A stretch of 33,391 nucleotides of DNA from an uncultured Acetobacteraceae bacterium (GCA_937930165.1 CALGVL010000405.1:1-33391), one strand, 5' to 3'; numbered from the stretch's first letter, positions 7,314 through 16,186 are shown. Made by a program: numbers and translations. Notes: a model not told the origin generated them from the sequence alone.

Positions 7314-7477
7314 GCTGACTGGCTTCCTTGTCTGCCGGCACCACCCCCAGGGGCAGCAACGGCAATTCGAATCGGGTCGGCTGATGGAGCGGCGCTACCG
7401 TGCCGGGGCCGGAGGTGCAACATCACCCCTGGCCAACAGGCCGAATCGGCCAGCCACTGCCCCCTCATCCGAACCTG

Positions 7478-7506
7478 AATATAGGCTTTCGCGGGCCTTG
7501 CGACAA
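7478..7506 (-). promoter_or_regulatory. Candidate sigma-70 promoter for gyrA operon
   Basis: On the minus strand TTGTCG (7506-7501), a 17-base spacer and TATATT (7483-7478) fit the sigma-70 consensus in 4 and 5 of 6 positions. The spot is AT-richer than its surroundings and lies between the ssb stop and the gyrA start. It would give a leader of about 155-160 bases. Confidence 0.55.
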
Positions 7507-7553
7507 ATCCGCAAGACCCGGAAAAACCAGCAAAATCCTATGGATTCTCCGCG

Positions 7554-7568
7554 CCGTTCCTAGAACGG
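7554..7568 (-). terminator. Stem-loop whose loop is the ssb stop codon
   Basis: The minus strand reads CCGTTC-TAG-GAACGG: a 6-bp perfect stem with exactly the TAG stop as loop. About 10 bases further a second weak hairpin (AATCC-ATA-GGATT) runs into TTTT, and a TTTTT tract follows. Together they may end ssb transcription ahead of the gyrA promoter. Confidence 0.4.
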
Positions 7569-8072
7569 GATATCGTCGTCCAGGTCGCCGCCCTGCGGCT
7601 TGTCCCAGCCACCTCGCCCACCACCGGAGCCGCCGCGGTCACCGCCGCCATAGCCACCGGAGGATCGCCCGCCGCCGAAGCCGCCGCCGGAACCGGCACC
7701 CTCGCCGGCCTCACCGCCTGCACTGCCGCGGCCGCCCACAAGCTGGAGTTCACCCCGAAACTGCCGCAGCACGATTTCCGTGGTGTACCGGTCCTGGCCG
7801 TCCTGCCCCTGCCATTTGCGGGTCTCAAGCTGGCCCTCAATATAGACCTCGCTGCCCTTCCGCAGGTATTTCTCGGCGATCTCGCCCAGGCGCTCGTTGA
7901 AAATGGCGACCGAATGCCACTCGGTCCGTTCCTGCTGATTGCCCTCGCGGTCCTTGTACCGCTCCGAAGTGGCCAGTCGCAGGTTCACCACCCTGCCGCC
8001 GTTCTGGAAATTCCGGACCTCAGGGTCCTTGCCCAGACGCCCAAGCAGGATCACCTTATTCACACCGGCCAT
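7560..8072 (-). CDS. ssb: Single-stranded DNA-binding protein
   Basis: A 170-aa SSB that coats single-stranded DNA during replication, recombination and repair. The OB-fold occupies about residues 1-112 (VNKVILLGRLGKDPEVR start, TEWHSVAIFNERLGEIAEKYLRKGSEVYIEG core). A Gly/Ser/Arg-rich flexible linker follows (about 115-155), and the tail ends in the canonical acidic tip DLDDDIPF, which recruits partner proteins. AGGGAAG precedes the ATG at 8072. It diverges from uvrA, and the shared 250-base region holds a LexA box overlapping its candidate promoter, so induction after DNA damage is likely. Its stop codon sits in a hairpin loop. Confidence 0.97.
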   Translation of the reverse strand: MAGVNKVILLGRLGKDPEVRNFQNGGRVVNLRLATSERYKDREGNQQERTEWHSVAIFNERLGEIAEKYLRKGSEVYIEGQLETRKWQGQDGQDRYTTEIVLRQFRGELQLVGGRGSAGGEAGEGAGSGGGFGGGRSSGGYGGGDRGGSGGGRGGWDKPQGGDLDDDIPF

Positions 8073-8227
8073 GGCCGCGCTTCCCTGTCCTTCTCCACAA
8101 CCCTAGCCGCCGGCCACGCCCAAGGCCAGATGGCCCTGGAATGGTCGGGAGGGCGGTCGTCTTCCCCCGCCACGACGCGTCGGGGCCCGGTGCCGCCCGG
8201 GTTACGGGAACCCCTTCCCGCCCAGCC

Positions 8228-8256
8228 AATATGATGGCAAAAGCGTTCCAGAACAA
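8228..8256 (-). promoter_or_regulatory. Candidate ssb promoter overlapping the SOS box
   Basis: Minus strand: TTGTTC (8256-8251), 17-base spacer, CATATT (8233-8228). The match is modest (3 and 4 of 6), but the -35 falls inside the LexA box, the usual arrangement for repression. Confidence 0.35.
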
Positions 8257-8265
8257 GACGAGAAC
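8251..8265. promoter_or_regulatory. LexA (SOS) box, alphaproteobacterial type
   Basis: GAACAAGACGAGAAC fits GAAC-N7-GAAC, the reverse complement of the direct-repeat GTTC-N7-GTTC recognised by alphaproteobacterial LexA. Just upstream, GTTCCAGAAC (8245-8254) adds an overlapping palindrome using the same half-site. It lies 57 bases before the uvrA ATG and 178 bases before the ssb ATG, so it could control both genes. Confidence 0.8.
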
Positions 8266-8322
8266 ATGACCCCACAGGTCACGACGGCTTGCCCTTCGTA
8301 AACCCAGCTTCCAGGTGAAAGC

Positions 8323-11187
8323 ATGAGCAGCGGTCAGATCCGCATCCGTGGCGCCCGCACCCACAACCTGAAGGATCTCGACCTCGACATCCCGCGGGGG
8401 ACGCTGATGGTTATCACCGGCCTATCGGGTTCCGGGAAAAGCTCACTCGCCTTCGACACGATCTATGCGGAGGGGCAGCGGCGCTATGTGGAGTCGCTTT
8501 CGGCCTATGCCCGGCAGTTCCTGCAACTCATGCAGAAGCCGGATGTCGATTCCATCGAGGGGCTGAGCCCGGCCATCTCCATCGAGCAGAAGACCACCAG
8601 CCACAACCCGCGCTCGACCGTCGGCACTGTCACGGAGATCCACGACTATATGCGCCTGCTCTGGGCGCGGGTCGGCGTGCCCTATTCGCCGGCGACGGGC
8701 CTGCCGATCGAGGCGCAGACGGTCAGCCAGATGGTGGACCGGGTTCTGGCCATGCCAGAGGGCACGCGGCTGCTGATCCTGGCCCCCGTGGTCCGCGGCA
8801 AGAAGGGCGAGTACCGCAAGGAACTGGCCGAATTCCAGCGCCGTGGCTTCGAGCGGGTGAAGGTGGACGGCAAGCTCTACCTGATCCCGGAAGCGCCGAA
8901 GCTCGACAAGAAGCTTAAGCACGACATCGAAGTGGTAGTGGACCGCATCGTGGTCCGCGACGGCATCGCCTCACGCCTGGCTGACAGTTTCGAGACCGCC
9001 CTCGCCCTGGCCGATGGCGTGGCCTACACGGAAAACGCCGATGGCGGCGAGCGCACCGTCTTCAGCGCCAAATTCGCCTGCCCGGTCAGCGGCTTCACCA
9101 TCGAGGAGATCGAGCCACGGCTGTTCAGCTTCAACAGCCCGCAGGGCGCCTGCCCCACCTGCGACGGGCTCGGCACCCAGACCTTCTTCGATCCGATGCT
9201 GGTGGTGCCGGACGACACGCGCAGCCTGGCCGAAGGGGCGATCGCGCCCTGGGCCGGCGCCTCCTCCCCCTATTACGACCAGACGCTGGAAAGCCTGGCA
9301 CGGCACTTCAAGGTCAAGACCAGCACGCCCTGGGGTGAACTGCCGGCCAGCGTGCGAAAGGCCATCCTGCACGGTACCGGTAATGAGGTGGTGACACTGC
9401 GCTACAAGGACGGGTTGCGCGCCTACAACGTCGAAAAGCCCTTCGAGGGCGTGCTGCCAAATCTGGAGCGCCGCTTCCGCGAAACGGACAATCCCTGGGT
9501 GCGCGAGGATCTCACGCGCTATCAGGCGGAGAAGCCCTGCCCCGCCTGCAATGGCCACCGGTTGAAGCCGGAGGCGCTGTCGGTGAAAATTGCCGGCCGT
9601 CATATCGGCGAGGTCAGCGAGCTTTCCATCCGCAAGGCGCGCGAATGGTTCGCCACGGTGCAGGAGACGCTGACGCCCCAGCGCCGGGAAATCGCCCGCC
9701 GCATCCTGCGGGAGATCGAGGAAAGGCTGCAATTCCTGGTGGATGTCGGCCTGGACTATCTCTCGCTCGGCCGTTCCTCCGCCACGCTTTCAGGCGGCGA
9801 ATCGCAGCGGATCCGCCTGGCCTCGCAGATCGGCAGCGGGCTGACCGGCGTGCTGTATGTGCTGGACGAGCCCTCCATCGGCCTGCACCAGCGGGACAAT
9901 GAACGCTTGCTGGCGACGCTGCGGCGGCTGCGCGATCTCGGCAACACAGTGCTGGTGGTGGAGCATGACGAGGATGCGATCCGCGCCGCCGACCACCTGG
10001 TGGATATCGGCCCGAGGGCCGGTGCCGGGGGCGGCCGCGTGGTGGCGCAAGGCACGCCGGCGGAGGTCGCGGCGAATCCGGCCAGCCTGACCGGCGACTA
10101 CCTTTCAGGCCGCCGTCGCATCCCGGTGCCGGAGGCACGGCGCCGGGTGGACCGTAAGCGCCTGCTGCGGGTGGTCGGCGCCAGCGGCAACAACCTGAAG
10201 GATGTTACCGCGGAATTCCCCCTCGGTACCTTCACCTGTGTCACCGGGGTTTCCGGTGGCGGCAAGTCCACGCTGGTGATCGAAACGCTCTACAAGGCCG
10301 CGGCTCGCCGCCTGATGGGCGCGGGCACCGTGCCGGCGCCGCATGAGCGGATCGAGGGGCTGGATCTTCTCGACAAGATCATCGACATTGATCAGTCGCC
10401 GATCGGCCGGACGCCGCGCAGCAATCCGGCGACCTATACGGGCCTCTTCGCCCCGATCCGCGACTGGTTCTCGGAACTGCCGGACTCACGCGCCCGCGGC
10501 TACAAGCCAGGCCGCTTCAGCTTCAACGTAAAGGGCGGCCGCTGCGAGGCATGCCAAGGCGACGGCGTCATCAAGGTCGAGATGCACTTCCTGCCCGATG
10601 TCTACGTCACTTGCGATGCCTGCAAGGGCAAGCGCTACAACCGCGAGACGCTGGAGGTGAAGTTCCGCGGCAAATCCATCGCCGATGTGCTGGAGATGAC
10701 GGTGGACGAAGCCGTTGAATTCTTCAGTGCCGTCCCCGCCATCCATGACAAGCTGAAGGTGCTGCAGGAAGTCGGGTTGGGTTATATCCATCTCGGCCAG
10801 CAGGCGACGACGCTTTCGGGGGGCGAAGCGCAGCGAATCAAGCTGGCGAAGGAGCTTTCCCGCCGCGCTACCGGCCGCACCCTCTACATCCTGGACGAGC
10901 CGACCACGGGCCTGCATTTCGAGGATGTGCGCAAGCTGCTGGAGGTGCTGCATCGGCTGGTCGAGGCCGGCAATACGGTAGTTGTGATTGAGCACAATCT
11001 GGAGGTTATCAAGACCGCCGACTGGATCCTGGACCTTGGCCCGGAGGGCGGTGATGGCGGTGGGCGCATCGTCGCCACCGGCACACCGGAGGAGGTAGCG
11101 GCGGCGCCGGAAAGCCATACCGGTCGCTTCCTCGCGCCGTTGCTGGCACGGGAAGCGGAGCCGGTACGGAAGCGGAAGCGGGCCTGA
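8323..11187 (+). CDS. uvrA: UvrABC excinuclease subunit A
   Basis: A 954-aa damage-recognition ATPase of nucleotide excision repair, acting as a dimer that loads UvrB on lesions. It has two ABC modules: Walker A GLSGSGKS (33-40) and GVSGGGKS (642-649), with signatures LSGGESQR and LSGGEAQR. The second zinc module is intact, C-x2-C-x19-C-x2-C (Cys741, 744, 764, 767). The first, at the E. coli-equivalent positions 253, 256, 277 and 280, has Ser at 256. Further Cys pairs occur in KPCPACNGHR. The ATG at 8323 has AGGTG 7 bases upstream. A LexA box lies 57 bases before the start, as expected for an SOS gene. It converges on pepN with only 28 bases between stops. Confidence 0.97.
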   Translation: MSSGQIRIRGARTHNLKDLDLDIPRGTLMVITGLSGSGKSSLAFDTIYAEGQRRYVESLSAYARQFLQLMQKPDVDSIEGLSPAISIEQKTTSHNPRSTVGTVTEIHDYMRLLWARVGVPYSPATGLPIEAQTVSQMVDRVLAMPEGTRLLILAPVVRGKKGEYRKELAEFQRRGFERVKVDGKLYLIPEAPKLDKKLKHDIEVVVDRIVVRDGIASRLADSFETALALADGVAYTENADGGERTVFSAKFACPVSGFTIEEIEPRLFSFNSPQGACPTCDGLGTQTFFDPMLVVPDDTRSLAEGAIAPWAGASSPYYDQTLESLARHFKVKTSTPWGELPASVRKAILHGTGNEVVTLRYKDGLRAYNVEKPFEGVLPNLERRFRETDNPWVREDLTRYQAEKPCPACNGHRLKPEALSVKIAGRHIGEVSELSIRKAREWFATVQETLTPQRREIARRILREIEERLQFLVDVGLDYLSLGRSSATLSGGESQRIRLASQIGSGLTGVLYVLDEPSIGLHQRDNERLLATLRRLRDLGNTVLVVEHDEDAIRAADHLVDIGPRAGAGGGRVVAQGTPAEVAANPASLTGDYLSGRRRIPVPEARRRVDRKRLLRVVGASGNNLKDVTAEFPLGTFTCVTGVSGGGKSTLVIETLYKAAARRLMGAGTVPAPHERIEGLDLLDKIIDIDQSPIGRTPRSNPATYTGLFAPIRDWFSELPDSRARGYKPGRFSFNVKGGRCEACQGDGVIKVEMHFLPDVYVTCDACKGKRYNRETLEVKFRGKSIADVLEMTVDEAVEFFSAVPAIHDKLKVLQEVGLGYIHLGQQATTLSGGEAQRIKLAKELSRRATGRTLYILDEPTTGLHFEDVRKLLEVLHRLVEAGNTVVVIEHNLEVIKTADWILDLGPEGGDGGGRIVATGTPEEVAAAPESHTGRFLAPLLAREAEPVRKRKRA

Positions 11188-11195
11188 CGGCCCGC
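11178..11195 (+). terminator. Stem-loop with the uvrA stop codon in its loop
   Basis: GCGGGCC-TGAC-GGCCCGC: a 7-bp perfect GC stem with the TGA stop (11185-11187) in the four-base loop. It lies in the 28-base convergent gap region with pepN. There is no U tract, so termination is possible but unproven. Confidence 0.4.
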
Positions 11196-11215
11196 CACGC
11201 AGGCACCAAAGGCGA

Positions 11216-13885
11216 TCAGGCAGCCAGGCCCTTCGATGCCATTTCGAAGACACCCTTGCTGAGCTTCGGTGCAGCCAGGATGCGCTCAAGCTGCTGCCGC
11301 ATCAGGACCGCCCGCTCAGGTGCCTGGCGGCGCCAGAGGCCGAGCGGGGAAACCAGTCGCGCCGCGGTCTGGGAATTCAGCGGATCAAGCGCAATCACCG
11401 CATCGGCCAGGAAGCGATAGCCCTCGCCGGAGGCGTCATGGAAACGGACCGGATTGCCGCTGGCGAAGGCGCCGATCAGCGAGCGCGCGCGGTTCGGGTT
11501 CTTCAGGTCGAAATCCGGATGCGCATAGAGCGCCCGGACCTGCGCGATGGTGTCCGCACGGCGCGACATGGCCTGAATGGAGAACCACTTGTCCAGCACC
11601 AGATCGTCCCCGCGCCAGCGCGCATGGAAGGCAGCAAGCGCCTCGTCGCGCTCCGGCCCTTCAGAATCCGCCAGCAGGGAGAGCGCGGCAAGCACATCCG
11701 TCATATTGGCGCCGGCATCGAATTGCGCCTTGGCGCGGCGCAATCCATCCTCTCCGGCAGCGGCGAGATAGGCAAGGCAGGCGTTGCGCAGGCTGCGACG
11801 GCCGATGGAGCGACCGTCGATGCGATAGGGGCCGGGATCGGTCAGGTCATCATAGGTCCGGCGCAGGGCGTCGCCGCAGCGCTGCCCGATCTCCCGGCGT
11901 AGATACTCGCGAACCAGGTGAATCGCTTCGGGGTCCGCAGTCTCCATCTGATCGGCGACGGCGGATTCGCTTGGCAAGACCAGCGCCTCGGCAGCGAAGG
12001 CAGGATCTGAATCGGCATCCGCCAGGGTGTTGTGGACGGCCTCGGCCAGCGCCGGATCGAAGGTCAGCGCCTCGCCGCGGCGGTGCGCGGCGACCATATC
12101 CAGCATCAGCGCGGTCGCGTATTGCTGGCCGGAATCCCAGCGGACGAAGGGATCGGTGTCATGCACCGCCAGGAAGCGCAGACGGTCCCGCGGCACGCCC
12201 TTCAGCCGTACCGGAGCGGAGAAGCCGCGCAGCAGGGAGGGTGTGGGGCGTTCGGGCACATCCTCGAAAACGAAGCTCTGTTCCGCCGCATCCAGCAGCA
12301 GCATGCGGGTGCCAGACTGTGCTGCGTTCTCGCCGGCAAGGCGCGTCGGCATCTCCCTGCCCTTCCCGTCCAGCAGGCCCATGGCGACGGGGATCGGCAA
12401 GGGCTGCTTCTCGGCCTGGCCAGGCGTGGGCGGGGTGCTCTGACGTAGTGTCAGGATCCAGCGGCGCGTGGCGGGATCATAGGCATCCTCCGCCGTCACC
12501 TCCGGCGTGCCGGCCTGGACATACCAGCGAGAGAAGTGCGACAGGTCGATGCCGGAAGCGTCCTGCATCGCGCCGACGAAATCCTCAATCGTCACCGCCT
12601 GGTTGTCATGGCGAGCGAAATAGAGATCCATCCCCTTGCGGAAGGCGGCGGGACCGATGCGGGTGTGGAGCAGCCGCACCACCTCCGCGCCCTTCTGGTA
12701 GACGGTCGGGGTGTAGAAATTGTCGATCTCGATGTAGCTGTCCGGACGCACAGGATGCGCCATCGGGCCTGCATCCTCCGGGAACTGCGCGGCACGCAAG
12801 CCGCGCACATCGCGGATGCGCTTCACCGCGCGGCTGCCCTGGTCGGCGCTGAACTCCTGATCGCGGAAGACGGTCAGCCCCTCTTTCAGCGAAAGCTGGA
12901 ACCAGTCACGGCAGGTGACGCGATTGCCGGTCCAGTTGTGGAAGTATTCATGCGCGATGACCGTTTCGATGCCCTGGTAGTCGGCATCCGTCGCGGTCTC
13001 CGGCCTGGCCAGCACGTATTTCGTGTTGAAGATGTTAAGTCCCTTGTTCTCCATCGCCCCCATGTTGAAGTCGGAGACGGCTGCGACGTTGAACACATCC
13101 AGGTCGTATTCCAGGCCGAACACCTCCTCGTCCCAACGCATGGCGCGCAGCAGGCAATCCATGGCATGGGCACAGCGATCCTCATCGCCGTGGCGTACCC
13201 AGATATTCACCGCGACGCTGCGGCCGGAACGGGTGACGAAGGTTTCGTGGACATTGGTCAGGTCGCCCGCCACCAGGGCGAAGAGATAGCTGGGCTTCGG
13301 ATGCGGATCGACCCAGCGCACCCAATGACGTCCGTTCTTGGCATCGCCACTGCCATCCGGGTTGCCGTTGGAGAGCAAGACTGGATAGCGCGTGCGATCG
13401 GCGGTGATGGTGACCGTGTAGCGAGCCATCACATCCGGCCGGTCGGGAAAGAAGGTGATACGGCGGAAACCCTCCGCCTCGCACTGGGTATAGAAATTGC
13501 CGCCGGAGGTGTAGAGGCCGGATAACTCGGTGTTCTGGTCCGGCACGATGCGGACCAGAGTTTCCAGCGTGCAGGTATCCGGCATGTCCGGCATGGTAAG
13601 CGAGCCGTCCTCACCGATGCGGTAGCGTTCCGGCGGCAGCGCCGTGCCGTCCAGGCTGATCTCAAGCAGGGTCAGCGGACCGCCATCCAGATGCAGCGGC
13701 GCATCTGGCGTTCCGGCAGCAGGATTGCGGCGGAGTGCCAGGCGGGAGCGAACCAGGGTTGCCCCGGGGTCAAGATCGAAGGCCAGTTCCACCCTGTCCA
13801 CCAGGAAGGCGGGCGGCCGGTAGTCGAGGCGATGGATGGTCCGCGGAGCGGTGGCGGGAGCGGAATCACGCTGCGTATCGGGCAT
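11216..13885 (-). CDS. pepN: Aminopeptidase N (M1 family)
   Basis: An 889-aa zinc metallo-aminopeptidase, cytoplasmic (no signal peptide), that removes N-terminal residues in the last steps of peptide turnover. The substrate-anchoring GAMEN motif is at 276-280. The zinc site HEYFH (312-316) with Glu335 in LSLKEGLT gives the HExxH-18-E pattern. The C-terminal helical domain follows and contains an E. coli PepN-like PVRLKG segment. Length is close to the 870 aa of E. coli PepN. I place the start at 13885 (MPDTQRD), 16 bases after the stop of the dimethylformamidase-like gene. The ribosome site there is weak (GGAT), so re-initiation from the upstream gene is plausible. A frame extending 55 codons further overlaps that gene and lacks family features. 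Confidence 0.95.
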   Translation of the reverse strand: MPDTQRDSAPATAPRTIHRLDYRPPAFLVDRVELAFDLDPGATLVRSRLALRRNPAAGTPDAPLHLDGGPLTLLEISLDGTALPPERYRIGEDGSLTMPDMPDTCTLETLVRIVPDQNTELSGLYTSGGNFYTQCEAEGFRRITFFPDRPDVMARYTVTITADRTRYPVLLSNGNPDGSGDAKNGRHWVRWVDPHPKPSYLFALVAGDLTNVHETFVTRSGRSVAVNIWVRHGDEDRCAHAMDCLLRAMRWDEEVFGLEYDLDVFNVAAVSDFNMGAMENKGLNIFNTKYVLARPETATDADYQGIETVIAHEYFHNWTGNRVTCRDWFQLSLKEGLTVFRDQEFSADQGSRAVKRIRDVRGLRAAQFPEDAGPMAHPVRPDSYIEIDNFYTPTVYQKGAEVVRLLHTRIGPAAFRKGMDLYFARHDNQAVTIEDFVGAMQDASGIDLSHFSRWYVQAGTPEVTAEDAYDPATRRWILTLRQSTPPTPGQAEKQPLPIPVAMGLLDGKGREMPTRLAGENAAQSGTRMLLLDAAEQSFVFEDVPERPTPSLLRGFSAPVRLKGVPRDRLRFLAVHDTDPFVRWDSGQQYATALMLDMVAAHRRGEALTFDPALAEAVHNTLADADSDPAFAAEALVLPSESAVADQMETADPEAIHLVREYLRREIGQRCGDALRRTYDDLTDPGPYRIDGRSIGRRSLRNACLAYLAAAGEDGLRRAKAQFDAGANMTDVLAALSLLADSEGPERDEALAAFHARWRGDDLVLDKWFSIQAMSRRADTIAQVRALYAHPDFDLKNPNRARSLIGAFASGNPVRFHDASGEGYRFLADAVIALDPLNSQTAARLVSPLGLWRRQAPERAVLMRQQLERILAAPKLSKGVFEMASKGLAA

Positions 13886-13901
13886 CGTTGGATCCGATGA
13901 T

Positions 13902-16064
13902 TCAGGTGCTGAAACGGCGCACGACATTCTCCAGCATGCGGGAAATCGGGTTGGCGTAACCGTTGTGCGAGAGACTGCCGCAGAAGGTGATGGATCCGGT
14001 GGAGAACACCGCGCCACCCTTCCGGGTTTCGAAATAGACGATCTCGGCACGGATCAGGGCTGCCGGCGTCTCGCCGGTGACAGTGGCGCGGTGGGTCAGC
14101 AATTCCTCCGGCACGGCGACGAAATGGGACTGGTGCTGCTCGGACCGCGCCAGGATCACGGCATTGGGCGGCGTGCCAAGCACGGGATCGGCGCGATCCA
14201 GCTCGAAGCCTGCGGCGCCGCCGCCGGAAAGACCGAAATCGCCGAGTATCTCGCCTTCGACGCCATCCATGATCCAGGCCGCACGGGGGTCGTCGGCACC
14301 GGGCATGCGGCGGTAGTAGGAGCCTTCGAACAGGCCCTGGCCGGAAAAGCCGACCCCTGCCAGCATCTGCGGCGGCCGTCCATTGCGGCGCCACAGGCCA
14401 CCCATGCTGCCGTCGAACTGGTGGTAATATTCACCGGGCTCCGCGGCCCAGGCGCGGATGCCGCCCTCGGCGCGGCGCAGTTCGATGACGCCGGGGCGGT
14501 GCTTCTGGCGTGCCACCTTCCAGTAGAAGCCGTTACCGCCGAGATAGGCCAGCCGGCCGCCGCCATCCACATAAGCCTGCAAGGCATCCAGCGTGCCCTG
14601 AGTGTGATATTCCGGGTGGCTGCCGGTCAGCACAGCCTTGTAGCGAGACAGCAGCTCCACGCCTTCGTTGTCCAGATCCTCGTCGGTCAGGACATCAAAG
14701 GCGAAGCCCTTCTCCTCCAGCCAGTCGGTGATGTGGCTGTCGGCTGGGAAATGGCGCAGGCCGGAGCCGCGTGCGTCGTCGAAGGTAAGAAAGCCTGGAC
14801 GCATGGTCAGGATGGGCCGCAGGCGGCTGCTGATGGAGATGCCGCTGCCATCCGGATGAAAATTATAAGTGCTGTAACCGTAATCCGCATGCTCATCCGG
14901 ATTGTGCGGGTAGGCGCCCCAGGCGGCGCGGCGAGCACGGTAGCTCTCATCCACATTGCCGCGCTTGTGGTTGGCATAGGCCTGGTAGGTGAAGGTGGGA
15001 GCAAGGAAGGCGATAGGCGCCCACGCCTCGCCCTTTGGCGGTAGAACGTAGAAAGGGATGATGTCCTGCTGGCCCTCGCCACGCAGCCGCACGCCGTAGA
15101 CACCACTCGGCATCTCCGCCGGGATGTCCACCACGAAGTCTGTGGACCAGCGGCAGTCCTCCAGATCGTCCTCATGGAAATGGATGGCGGCGTAGTGGCG
15201 CGGGGCGTGGCGCCAGCAATGCTCGGCGCCGGTCCAGTGGCTGCCGCGCATGCCGCGGGCGGGAAGATTGGTCAGGGTGCCGTGCAACGCCCGCGGGCCG
15301 CGATCCTCGATCCCGTCGCCTTCGATCCCCCTGGAGAAATCCCACCAGGCGAGAACCTGGCCCGAGGCAAGCAGCGCTTCCGGATCATCCAGACTCGCGG
15401 CCACGATCCCGCGAAGCAGCATGGGATCCTCAAGCCGACCATTGAAATGGTTGGTAGGAGTCCCCTGTGGACCGATATCGGCAGCCAGCATCAGGGTGAA
15501 GGGGCCAGACCAGCTTGTGGCCGGCAGCGCCGTCTCGGCTTCGCCGGCCTCATTGGCACCCCAGGCAGGATGCAACGGGCGCTGCGAAAGGTGCAGCCGG
15601 CCTCCCCCAAGCGTCAGCGCCACCTCATACCAATGCCGCGGCAGGGGCGGTGCAGTAACGGAACAGGCAGCCGTGCCGGCCTCCGCCGTTAGGCCCCGTG
15701 CGGTCAGCCGCAAAGTCAGGCGCTGGCCGCCGAAATCCAGCGCCAGCAAGGTCTGTGGAGCATCACGCAGAAGCCAGGGCTGGACGCGCAGCAGCAGGGT
15801 GAAAGCGCCACCGGTTTCGATCCTGCCCCGCACCAGGCCGAAGGAGCCGCTCTGTATGGGCTGCACACGGGACGGATAGCGGCCGGCGAAGCCTGCCGGC
15901 ACCGGCAGCAACTTCATCCCTGGCCCGGCGGGATTCGGATCGGCATGCCGGATGCGGACCAGATCCGCTTCGTAGGGGCCGGCGAGGCTGGAAGAAACCT
16001 TCACCTCCAGCCTCTCGCCCGGCCTGGCCGAGAAGCGATCCAGATAACCGATCAGCGGCACCAT
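13902..16064 (-). CDS. N,N-dimethylformamidase large (beta) subunit-like protein
   Basis: A 720-aa protein resembling the DmfA2 large subunit of N,N-dimethylformamidase, which hydrolyses dimethylformamide to dimethylamine and formate. The N-terminal part (about 1-90) is followed by a concanavalin/LamG-like beta domain (about 80-300) and a C-terminal glutamine amidotransferase-like domain (about 340-720). The reported enzyme holds iron with two Tyr and one Glu. Candidates here are Tyr360 (FTYQAYAN), Tyr400 (GYSTYNFHPDGSG) and Glu485 (GSHPEYH), with spacing close to but not identical to the published residues. The ATG at 16064 follows GGAGGGTAGGGG, better than the ATG five codons earlier. No gene for the small subunit is adjacent, so the true substrate may differ. 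pepN follows by 16 bases. Family call firm, activity unproven. Confidence 0.82.
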   Translation of the reverse strand: MVPLIGYLDRFSARPGERLEVKVSSSLAGPYEADLVRIRHADPNPAGPGMKLLPVPAGFAGRYPSRVQPIQSGSFGLVRGRIETGGAFTLLLRVQPWLLRDAPQTLLALDFGGQRLTLRLTARGLTAEAGTAACSVTAPPLPRHWYEVALTLGGGRLHLSQRPLHPAWGANEAGEAETALPATSWSGPFTLMLAADIGPQGTPTNHFNGRLEDPMLLRGIVAASLDDPEALLASGQVLAWWDFSRGIEGDGIEDRGPRALHGTLTNLPARGMRGSHWTGAEHCWRHAPRHYAAIHFHEDDLEDCRWSTDFVVDIPAEMPSGVYGVRLRGEGQQDIIPFYVLPPKGEAWAPIAFLAPTFTYQAYANHKRGNVDESYRARRAAWGAYPHNPDEHADYGYSTYNFHPDGSGISISSRLRPILTMRPGFLTFDDARGSGLRHFPADSHITDWLEEKGFAFDVLTDEDLDNEGVELLSRYKAVLTGSHPEYHTQGTLDALQAYVDGGGRLAYLGGNGFYWKVARQKHRPGVIELRRAEGGIRAWAAEPGEYYHQFDGSMGGLWRRNGRPPQMLAGVGFSGQGLFEGSYYRRMPGADDPRAAWIMDGVEGEILGDFGLSGGGAAGFELDRADPVLGTPPNAVILARSEQHQSHFVAVPEELLTHRATVTGETPAALIRAEIVYFETRKGGAVFSTGSITFCGSLSHNGYANPISRMLENVVRRFST

Positions 16065-16186
16065 TCCCCTACCCTCCATATCGTTTCCCTGAGTATTCCC
16101 CAGCCGGCAGCTTCCGGCGAGGCCCCGGTTGACCCCGCAGCGGCCAGATTGCATTCCCTGCCGCCATGCCCTCGGAGGAGCAAGGG

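Noticed and set aside
4995..7478. 827-aa open frame on the plus strand
   Set aside because: It is wholly antisense to gyrA; high third-position GC keeps the opposite frame open. It has no family features and no ribosome site.
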